From Haemophilus parahaemolyticus (GTDB taxonomy: Bacteria; Pseudomonadota; Gammaproteobacteria; Enterobacterales; Pasteurellaceae): a stretch of DNA of 64,000 nucleotides. Location: NCBI RefSeq assembly GCF_018373095.1, contig NZ_JAHAHT010000002.1:15280-79279 (forward strand), written 5' to 3'. The notes under the pieces were generated by a model. That model was not told where the DNA came from and ran no database searches. It saw only the letters and a list, made by a program, of their open reading frames with translations. The position numbers and the translations under genes were made by a program. The first letter of the stretch is position 1. Each line of letters begins with the position of its first letter. Shown piece by piece: positions 57,750 to 64,000 of the stretch.

Positions 57750-57839
57750 CTTAAAGTCTTTTTTAAAACCTTAAAGTCCTTTTTTAAAACCTTAAAGCCC
57801 TTTTTTAAAACCTTAAAGGATTTAATTACCTTTTAAAAC
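57750..57839. repeat. Iteron-like tandem direct repeats
   Basis: Three near-identical units of 20-21 bases, CTTAAAG-tCCtTTTTTTAAAAC (57750-57769, 57770-57790, 57791-57811), are followed by one longer degenerate unit ending TTTTAAAAC. Tandem direct repeats next to a Rep-like gene suggest an origin of replication. Confidence 0.7.
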
Positions 57840-58155
57840 CTAAAATAATCAAAAGACCTTAAATCTTTTAATACAAAAATTATTTAATCCAAATTAAATA
57901 TGAGTTTATTAAATATTTTTTGAAAATCATCAATCACAAAATAAAAAGAAAAAAATTTAATAAATATTAAAATTATCTAATTTAAGCATACGCTATAAAT
58001 AAAATAAAACACTATGAAAATCACATTAGCATTAAAAAATCAATTAGTACAAGAAAAGTTTGATTGCTTAATTTTTGTTCAATGCAGCAACTTTTTCTGA
58101 GCTTTTTGCCCCAAATGACTACCTGACGAAGGCAAAATCGAGAGAGCTTAACAAG

Positions 58156-58195
58156 AAAAAAGCATCTTCCAGCAATGCCAAAAGATGCTTTTTAT
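58156..58195. terminator. Terminator after the adhesin gene
   Basis: AAAAGCATCTT / AAGATGCTTTTT with an internal loop. T-runs are present on both strands. Confidence 0.8.
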
Positions 58196-58219
58196 TGAAA
58201 AAATTAGGATAATTTCGGG

Positions 58220-59128
58220 CTAATCAATCCCAAAACTTACTCCAGTTGCAGCCCCAACACCTCCGCGAGAGTCGGCAGAACCTGAAAGACTGATGACAAA
58301 ATTCGGTTTGGGTGCATATTTCACACCGACTGCAACCGCTGTTTCACCTCGATAAGAACCGACACCTGCGCCAACCGTAAAGGTTTTACCCTGTACTGGC
58401 GTGATTTGGGTCATCGCCATCGCCCCTGCCATACCTGCACGAGCTTGTCGGCGATCTTGGCGAGAGCGGTTTTCAAGTTCATCAATACGTTTGCTATTAC
58501 TTTGGATCGCCTGACGATTTTCAGTAATTGCTTGTGTATTTTGAGTTACCTGTCTTGCTTGAGCTTCAACAATGCGAGTGTTTTCATTAATGCGAGCAGT
58601 TTGGCTGTTTACTACTTCAACAACTTTTTCCATTCGTTGTGAATTTTTCGCAATGTTAGAGCTGTTGGTAGCAATACTTGCTTTATTTGTTGTAACTTCT
58701 TCTTTTGTTTGTTTAACTTGTTTTTGTACAGGCACTAATTGTTCTTGTACCACTTTTTCAACCTTTTTCTCAGTAGCGTAAAGTTGTTTACCAGTAACCG
58801 CTTGATTAGAAGTTTCGCTAACTTCACCGTCCGCTAAATCATTCAAGGTTGCATTGTTAAGTGATACAGAAGTTTTTTCTGCATTGTACTGCACAACTGT
58901 TTTTTCAAGTTCAACCACTTTCTCAGAAGCCTGTTCTGCTTTTTTAATCGCATTTTCACCCATTGAACGAGCTTGATTGCCAACTAATTCAGCTTTTTCA
59001 ACTTTACCTACCGTATCAATTAATGCGGTTTGCATTGCATTAATTTCTGTATCGTGTTTTTGTACTTTTACGTCCATTAAATCTACTTTTTGAGCAGAGT
59101 TATTAGCAGTACGAACAGCATTATCCGA
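58220..59128 (-). pseudogene. C-terminal part of a trimeric autotransporter adhesin (YadA/Hia type)
   Basis: About 302 residues without their own start. The N-terminal portion is alpha-helical coiled coil with polar heptads (SDNAVRTANNSAQ, IAENTRIVEA-like). A stalk signature, TSNQAVTGKQLY, lies near residue 115. The final 75 residues are the YadA anchor barrel (GMAGAMAMTQITPVQGKTFTVGAGVGSYRGE to GVSFGID). The rest of the same gene is at 62102-64000, separated by plasmid-like DNA, so this half can be expressed only if read-through occurs. Confidence 0.8.
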
Positions 59129-59195
59129 TTTTAGCCTGAGTAAGCAGTTTTTCTTCTGCCAAGTAGTACCATCTAATCGAATAATCAAACTTCAT
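59121..59195 (-). CDS. Short ORF spanning the adhesin junction
   Basis: A 24-codon frame MKFDYSIRWYYLAEEKLLTQ then AKIG and stop. It begins inside the end of the 55-codon ORF (ATGA overlap) and runs across the junction into adhesin DNA, where it stops one base out of frame. It looks like the truncated start of a second gene of a pair. Confidence 0.35.
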   Translation of the reverse strand: MKFDYSIRWYYLAEEKLLTQAKIG

Positions 59196-59352
59196 CGAGT
59201 TTTAGTACCTGTCTCAAGTTTTCCATTACATCATCATGAGATTTACTTTTCACTAAGTCGTTTTCTAACTGATGTAGCAAATACAGCTCATCTTCAGAGT
59301 AGAAAGACTCTTTTTTCTCAAAAGTCGGTGTATTGGGTAAGGCTATTTGCAT
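59185..59352 (-). CDS. 55-residue ORF of unknown function
   Basis: A small acidic protein beginning MQIALPNTPTFEKKESFYSE. AGGAGG lies 5 bases before the ATG, an excellent ribosome site. It is helix-prone and has no recognised domain. It overlaps the start of a second, truncated frame, as toxin-antitoxin or other coupled pairs do. It lies 48 bases after the 87-residue ORF on the same strand. Confidence 0.5.
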   Translation of the reverse strand: MQIALPNTPTFEKKESFYSEDELYLLHQLENDLVKSKSHDDVMENLRQVLKLDEV

Positions 59353-59400
59353 AGAACCTCCTGTGTTTAGATGCGTGTAGTTTATCAGAAAAGCACGTTG

Positions 59401-59664
59401 CTATGGCAGCAGCCATTCAATGCGTTTTTTAATCCGTTGTTTTATGGCGTGAACCGGGTGTTTTCTTTCCCATTCTTTTACGCGTTTTTCAAAGATCGCT
59501 TGTGATTTACGATCAACCGAAAATGCTGAATGGGCTTTTTTCATGTTTTCTAAAAGGGCATCTGCACGTTTTTTGTGTTGGTATTTTATGAATAACCCCA
59601 ACCCTAAAAGTAAAACAAAAATAATCGCCAAGTTATAAAAAATAATGGCTAAAACCTCATTCAT
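59401..59664 (-). CDS. Small membrane protein of unknown function
   Basis: An 87-residue protein with one N-terminal membrane helix (LAIIFYNLAIIFVLLLGLGL) followed by a basic cytoplasmic helix (KYQHKKRADALLEN to RIEWLLP). No family is recognised. AGAGAGGG lies before the ATG. It belongs to the plasmid-like insert and may be expressed with the 55-residue ORF. Confidence 0.55.
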   Translation of the reverse strand: MNEVLAIIFYNLAIIFVLLLGLGLFIKYQHKKRADALLENMKKAHSAFSVDRKSQAIFEKRVKEWERKHPVHAIKQRIKKRIEWLLP

Positions 59665-60058
59665 TTTTCCCTCTCTCCTATTTAATTTTTATGAGTATTT
59701 TTTTCATTCCGCATAGTGATCGCCTTTAATTCGGGAGAATAAAAACGCATAAAAATCCCTTAAAAAAACAACAGAAATTTAACCTAAAAACAGACCCAAA
59801 AATGAAGTAATTACACACCTAATGCAAATTTAAAATTTGCCTTTTTTCCTTTATAAATCAAGAGTTTGTGTGTTTTCGACCAGAAAATAGGCGTGAATTT
59901 TGTGTGCTGAATAGCATCTTTTTAGATGATATACAGTGCTCATTGAAAAATAAAGATTTTCTTATCAAAAATGCTGTATAGTGCATACATAGCACTATGT
60001 AGTGCTATATGGTGCTATATAGTGCTTGTTTTAGGTTAAAAAACAAACAGGTTTTGAT
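59665..60058. other. Non-coding stretch before the RHH gene
   Basis: No gene is visible. AT-rich DNA with an operator array at its right end (59973-60027). Confidence 0.5.
59973..60027. promoter_or_regulatory. TAGTGCTATA operator array
   Basis: Five related words, GTATAGTGC, the inverted GCACTATG, AGTGCTATA, GGTGCTATA and TAGTGCTT, occur within 55 bases just upstream of a ribbon-helix-helix-type gene. The layout suits autorepression or a relaxosome binding site. Confidence 0.6.
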
Positions 60059-60481
60059 ATGGAAAATTTAAATTCTCAAAATAATCGTATAACAGTTCGC
60101 GTTCCTTTTTCTGTATTAGAGGTTATAGATCGTATTGTTCTCAATAAAGTTAATGATGGTGAGGCAAATGCAACAAGAAGTAGTGTTGCATTAGAATTAT
60201 TAAAACTAGGCGCACGTATAGAAAAGAAAAAACTAGAGAATATAGAATCAGGATCTAATTCATCTGGCAATAGATTAGAGGAGCAACTTTCATATATCGC
60301 TCATACAATCGTTAGGAATGGCGTATTAGCCGAAAGATTCCTTACTACTATTGCAGAATTTAATCAGATTCCTAATGATTTTGCTATTCGCATTGCTCAA
60401 GGGATTAGGCTATCAGATGAAGAAAAGAAAGAATTAAAAAGATTATTTATTAATATGGATTTTAAGCAAAAGAAACCATAA
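60059..60481 (+). CDS. Ribbon-helix-helix-like DNA-binding protein of a plasmid module
   Basis: A 140-residue protein. The N-terminal NNRITVRVPFSVLEVIDRIV pattern fits a beta strand followed by helices as in Arc/MetJ or TraY/MobC proteins. The remaining helical region could mediate oligomerisation. No exact family is named. The TAGTGCTATA array directly upstream is its likely binding site. A direct-repeat copy begins at its stop codon. Confidence 0.55.
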   Translation: MENLNSQNNRITVRVPFSVLEVIDRIVLNKVNDGEANATRSSVALELLKLGARIEKKKLENIESGSNSSGNRLEEQLSYIAHTIVRNGVLAERFLTTIAEFNQIPNDFAIRIAQGIRLSDEEKKELKRLFINMDFKQKKP

Positions 60482-60528
60482 AGCCCCGAAGTGGTATATA
60501 AAAAATCGGAGCCGTAGGCGACTTCATT
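60481..60528 (+). repeat. Direct repeat flanking the metal-efflux cassette, left copy
   Basis: AAGCCCCGAAGTG followed by AAAAAATCGGAGCCG and TAGGCGACTTCATT. It matches the copy at 61844-61894 apart from small gaps. Confidence 0.75.
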
Positions 60529-60555
60529 CAACTGTGCCAACTGACCAATGCGCAT
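60529..60555 (-). pseudogene. Truncated merR-type regulator (first nine codons)
   Basis: Divergent from the CDF gene, a perfect ribosome site (AGGAGG) is followed by ATG and MRIGQLAQL, the usual start of CadR/PbrR-type MerR regulators. The sequence then turns into the direct repeat, so the rest of the gene is missing. Confidence 0.7.
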
Positions 60556-60586
60556 CAGCCTCCTCCCCAACGGATTCTTTACTCTA

Positions 60587-60617
60587 TTGACTTTATAGTA
60601 GCTTTATAGTTTAAAAT
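60587..60617 (+). promoter_or_regulatory. MerR-type promoter with 19-base spacer
   Basis: TTGACT (-35) and TAAAAT (-10) are 19 bases apart, the long spacing typical of MerR-activated promoters. The spacer holds ACTTTATAGTAGCTTTATAGT, an imperfect dyad where the regulator would bind. Confidence 0.75.
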
Positions 60618-60650
60618 GGTACCACAACATTGTTCAAGTGGAGTCATATT

Positions 60651-61547
60651 ATGAGCAAATCCTGTGGTGGCGCCTGTGGCGGTGATGCAACGTCCGCAGC
60701 GGATACCGATATACAAGCCTCCTCCGAGGCGCCAGGGAGATGGGTCAGTGTTTATGCAGTGCCGAAGATGGACTGTCCATCAGAAGAACGAATGATTCGC
60801 CTAGCCCTGAACGGCTTTGAGGAGATTCGGGCGCTGTCCTTCGACTTGTCGAACCGCCGGCTAAAGGTCGTGCATGACGGCGAGGTCGAGCCCGTCACCT
60901 CGAAACTGAAGACCTTGGGGCTAGGCGCCTCGCTTCAGGAAACCGTCGCTGCAAATCCAGAGACCATCAAGGCCGCCGAATTTTCGGCAGCTTCTGCTAA
61001 GCAAGAATCCGGGACCCTGCGCTGGTTGCTCGGCATCAATGCACTTCTGTTCGTGGTGGAAATGACTGCCGGTCTGATCGCCCAGTCCACCGGCCTGATT
61101 GGAGAATCCCTGGACAATTTTTCCGATGCGGCGGTGTACGGGCTTGCCCTTTATGCGGTTGGACATAGCGTGAAAATGCAGGTACGTGCCGCGCATCTTG
61201 CTGGTGTACTGCAACTGATCTTGGCTGTGGGCGTGCTCGTAGAGGTGGTGAGACGCTTTGTATTCGGTAGTGAGCCTGAATCTCTGGTGATGATGGCTAT
61301 CGCATTCGTCGCATTGATTGCCAATATCAGTTGTCTGCTGCTCATATCCAAACATCGGGAAGGCGGGGCGCACATGAAGGCAAGCTGGATATTCTCGGCC
61401 AACGACGTGGTGATCAACCTGGGGGGCATCACCGCCGGCGCCCTGGTCGCGTGGACCGGTTCCAATTATCCAGATCTGATTATCGGTACCATCGCGGGGG
61501 GGATTGTACTTAACGGTGCCAGACGCATTTTGGCGTTGAAGGGTTAA
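60651..61547 (+). CDS. CDF-family heavy-metal efflux protein with N-terminal metal-associated domain
   Basis: A 298-residue inner-membrane exporter, probably for cadmium, zinc or lead. The N-terminus begins MSKSCGGACGG, then an HMA-like domain with MDCPSEE near residue 42. The cation-diffusion-facilitator part has about six helices, with SLDNFSDAAVYGLALYAVGH holding the metal-site Asp pair. Base composition is clearly more GC-rich than the surrounding genes, so it was acquired. It sits between direct repeats and behind a MerR-type promoter whose regulator is truncated. Confidence 0.85.
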   Translation: MSKSCGGACGGDATSAADTDIQASSEAPGRWVSVYAVPKMDCPSEERMIRLALNGFEEIRALSFDLSNRRLKVVHDGEVEPVTSKLKTLGLGASLQETVAANPETIKAAEFSAASAKQESGTLRWLLGINALLFVVEMTAGLIAQSTGLIGESLDNFSDAAVYGLALYAVGHSVKMQVRAAHLAGVLQLILAVGVLVEVVRRFVFGSEPESLVMMAIAFVALIANISCLLLISKHREGGAHMKASWIFSANDVVINLGGITAGALVAWTGSNYPDLIIGTIAGGIVLNGARRILALKG

Positions 61548-61591
61548 ATAATGCTCATTATTGGCAAAAAGCTCTCGCCGTATGCCCTGTT

Positions 61592-61705
61592 TTATCTGCT
61601 TATACCCCTGCTTTGTTTTTTGCGTTGAGATATTACCGTTTCAAGCAAGGCATTGTATTCATCTTCTGACAATGCTATTTCTAGGCGTTTGGTTCGCTTT
61701 TTCAT
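61592..61705 (-). CDS. Short Mob/RHH-like remnant
   Basis: A 37-residue frame MKKRTKRLEIALSEDEYNAL with a basic tail. It recalls the first helix of MobC-type accessory proteins of small plasmids (KRTKR-L-x-I-x-LSEDEY), but is far shorter than the family. Probably a fragment. Confidence 0.45.
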   Translation of the reverse strand: MKKRTKRLEIALSEDEYNALLETVISQRKKQSRGISR

Positions 61706-61843
61706 TAGGTGTCCGTTCTTCAAATTAGCGGTGAAACCGCAGGGGGTCAAGGGGGATTTATCCCTCTTGCAAGGGCATAGACTTAGTATCACAGATACGG
61801 GGCTATGTGTCCTTGCTTTAACTATTAGACAATAGTACGCCAA

Positions 61844-61894
61844 AAGCCCCGAGAGTGATATTAAAAAATCAGCGGAGCCGAAGGCGACTTCATT
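61844..61894 (+). repeat. Direct repeat flanking the metal-efflux cassette, right copy
   Basis: AAGCCCCGAGAGTG then AAAAAATCAGCGGAGCCG and AAGGCGACTTCATT, the second copy of the repeat at 60481-60528. Confidence 0.75.
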
Positions 61895-61987
61895 TTATTA
61901 GGCGAGCTTGCGAGCCTTTGAACCAATATAAAAATAACAAAATTTATTATTAGGGAAGTGGTTATTGTGGGCGGTAGGTTTTTAGTG

Positions 61988-62034
61988 TTGAAAAGCTCGT
62001 GGGTAACTAGAAGAGTTATCCAACAGCTTTTCAA
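61988..62034. repeat. 47-base palindrome
   Basis: Outer arms TTGAAAAGCT / AGCTTTTCAA and inner arms GTGGGTAACT / AGTTATCCAAC flank the loop AGAAG. A likely origin, primase or transfer-origin hairpin of the plasmid-like insert. Confidence 0.7.
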
Positions 62035-62071
62035 TACGACCCGCAGGGGAAAAACCGTTAAACCGTCCACA

Positions 62072-64000
62072 TTAACCGCTGACCCAAAAAAGAATGCTTT
62101 TATCATTTGCTGTATTAGCAGTCACATTAGCTTGATTTGCATCTGAAATTGCTTTTGAAGAATCCAGAAGTGCTTTATCTGCATTTGTTTTTGCTGTTGT
62201 TGCAAGATTGTTTGCGCTAACAGATTGAGCCTGTGCTTGTTTCACATTACCATCTGCGATAACAGCTAATTTATTAGCCTCTGTTGCTTGAGTTAATGCT
62301 TGTGTTGCACTCTCAATCGCTTTTGTTGCACTAACATTTGCTTCAGCCGTATTTTTATCCGCATTATTAGCTTTTCTTAAAGCAATGTTTGCGGTTGTTA
62401 CAGATTGATCGCTTTTTTCTACCGCTTGCTGACTTGCTAAATGAGCTTGATTTGCAATAGTTTCAGCATTATTAGCTTTATCTACGGCTTCACCTGATTT
62501 AGTTAACGCTTGAGTAGATTGTGTATTTGCCAATTTTACACTTTCAACTGCGCTTTCGGCATTTACTTTTGCCTCATTAGCGATTTCTCTTAATTGCGTA
62601 CTGGTACGCTCTGCACTTTCTGCTTTGGCAATCGCTTGATTGGCAAGTGCTGTATTTTCTTGCGCTGTTTTAACCGCACTTTGCGCTTGGGTTAATGCAC
62701 TATTTACATTGGCATTTGCGATGTTCGCTGTGCTTAATGCGGTTTGCGCCTCGGTTTTTGCTTGAGTAGCGTTATTATTTGCCTGCTCTGAGGTCGCTTT
62801 GGCTTCTGTTGAGTGGTTCAACGCATTACTTGCTTGGGTTTGGGCTGTTTGCACGCCTGTTTCTACATTTGCGACACGACCAGTTAAGCCACTAACCGCT
62901 TTTTCGTTTGCTTCACTTTTTGCTTTTAAATCGGTTTGAGTTGAAGCAACTTTTGCAAGTTCTGCGTTTGTTACCACTAAACCTGATTTAGCTTGAGTCG
63001 CAGTATCTTTTGCTTCTTGCGCTAACTGCTCTGCATTACCTGCTGAAATACTTGCAAGATTTGCTGTTGCTGCTGCACGGGTTGCCGTGGTTTGCGCACG
63101 CTCTGCGGTTTGATTAGCGGTAGTTGCTGTGCGAACCGCTCCCTCTGCTGTTATTTTTGCATTATTTGCAAGACTTTCAGCATTGTTTGAATTTCGCACG
63201 GCTAAATTTGCTGTATCTTGTGATGCTGTTGCCGCATTAAACGCATTTTCTGCATTACTTTTTGCGGCATTTGCATCACTTTTCGCTAAGGCAACATCTG
63301 CCTGAATATCATTGATCGTACTTAATGCACTGGTTGCTGTATTTAAAGCACGAGTGGCATTTGAGTTAGCTGATTGTGCCAACGCTTTCGCTTCGCTTGC
63401 TGCATTGATAGCATTTTGACTAACTTCAGCACTTGAACCTGTATTTAATTTAGCTAATTCTAGTGCTTGGTTTGCGGTTTGTTCAGCTTGCGTGACTCGC
63501 CCTGTTAAAGCGGTAACATTTTGATTTACTCTTTCAATTTGGGTGTTTAAGTCGGAGATACCGTTTTTAGCTTCATTTGCCGTATTTGTTGCGGTAGTAA
63601 TGCGGTCAGATAAACCTGATACACTACCATTGAGTTTGGTAATATCTGCCGTATTTTTAACTACTTGTTTTTCTACTTCACTCACACGAGCAATCGCACT
63701 ATTCACATTTGAATTGGCGGTTTGAGCTGTTTGTTTGGCTTCGGTGGCTAGGGTGACTGCTTGCTCCGCGACTTTTTTCGTATTTACAGACTGAACCACG
63801 CTGGTATAAAGCGTTTGTTCCAACTGAGCAAATTGCCCACCGTTAATTGCCTGCTTAGAACTTGGCGCAATCAAGCCATCTTCAACTAAAGTCGGTGCAG
63901 CAAGGGGCTGACGTAGATTAGCCCTAAATTCCACACCAATCCCGCAGAATTTTAAGCTGTTGAGACGGTGTGCCGAAGTTAAACCGAAATTCGCATTCTT
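62072..64000 (-). pseudogene. Central part of a trimeric autotransporter adhesin, open at the window edge
   Basis: At least 643 codons read leftward from the window edge to a TAA at 62072. The start lies outside. The part near the edge holds the stalk motif SSKQAINGGQF, followed by about 560 residues of alanine/asparagine-rich heptads (ANTA, AQSAN, ANNAT repeats) that form a long coiled coil. The last adhesin codons are ANTANDK at 62099; the next codons (SILFWVSG) are from the insert. The C-terminal half is at 58220-59128, so the adhesin is split. Confidence 0.78.

Larger units (their letters stand above)
57341..58219. other. AT-rich non-coding region of the ssrA element
   Basis: No supported gene in about 880 bases. 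Composition is very AT-rich compared with flanking genes. It holds the tandem repeats at 57750-57839, a 28-codon frame at 58014 that I do not trust, and the adhesin terminator at 58156. This may include the replication origin and the unseen right end of the ssrA element. Confidence 0.5.

Noticed and set aside
57741..57850. CRISPR array suggested by the tandem repeats
   Set aside because: Units are adjacent with no unique spacers and no cas genes are nearby; iterons fit better.
58014..58100. 28-codon frame MKITLALKNQLVQEKFD in the AT-rich block
   Set aside because: Short, no ribosome site and no recognisable family; it may be a fragment but cannot be supported.
59128..59188. Start of the adhesin C-terminal half at a TTG at 59188
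   Set aside because: The codons before 59128 belong to the small ORF pair in another frame and do not resemble adhesin; the half has no genuine start.
60921..61373. 150-codon frame antisense to the CDF exporter
   Set aside because: A shadow of the GC-rich exporter gene with no ribosome site.
61861..62106. 81-codon frame on the minus strand crossing the adhesin junction
   Set aside because: It begins in adhesin DNA, crosses the 47-base palindrome and has no family match.
54077..64000. Intact prophage after ssrA
   Set aside because: No capsid, terminase, portal or lysis genes are visible; only integrase, AlpA and a Rep-like gene fit a mobile element.

Overview
The window is chromosomal DNA of a gammaproteobacterium of the family Pasteurellaceae. 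The evidence is low-GC coding with close relatives of Haemophilus/Actinobacillus proteins (ptsHI-crr, artPIQM, OxyR beside a peroxiredoxin-glutaredoxin fusion, nlpD after surE) and many copies of the Actinobacillus pleuropneumoniae-type DNA uptake word ACAAGCGGT, inside genes and in hairpins between them. That word fits the Actinobacillus/Mannheimia/Glaesserella side of the family. I do not name a species.

Bases 1-53.7 kb are an ordinary, densely packed core region. In order: a YagU-like membrane protein, a phosphoethanolamine transferase, NhaA, a DMT transporter, a phosphopantetheinyl transferase and NudF; then a decayed ModE remnant, DoxX, a LysR regulator, ComF and fused MobA-MobB; then YihD, DsbA and a Slam-type outer-membrane protein. 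A pentose-phosphate cluster (nudE, cysQ, zwf, pgl, an MFS carrier, gnd) follows. Next come holC, tig, a rhodanese, secB, gpsA, cysE, a lone thiP, ptsHI-crr, a decayed IS3-family element, the arginine ABC operon artPIQM, mdh divergent from argR, and a redox group (dsbD, peroxiredoxin-glutaredoxin, oxyR, fabR). The last core block is dapE, an M15 peptidase, rsmJ, truD, surE, a DedA-like gene, three nlpD-related lipoprotein genes, coaBC, dut, slmA, yheU, crp and rpoH.

At 53,710 lies ssrA (tmRNA). Its 3' end is immediately followed by a foreign segment: a tyrosine integrase, a putative HUH-type replication initiator, an AlpA-like regulator broken by an amber codon, and a very AT-rich stretch with iteron-like tandem repeats. 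This looks like an integrative element or satellite using ssrA as its attachment site. Its far end is not recognisable here.

From 58.2 kb to the window edge is a trimeric autotransporter adhesin gene on the minus strand, split in two by about 3 kb of plasmid-like DNA. The insert carries small ORFs, a ribbon-helix-helix-type protein behind an operator array, a GC-rich heavy-metal (CDF) efflux gene with a MerR-type promoter but only the first codons of its merR gene, a Mob-like remnant, a long palindrome and a pair of direct repeats. The adhesin halves join in frame if the insert and one AAA copy are removed. The least ordinary part of the window is this 54-64 kb accessory region.
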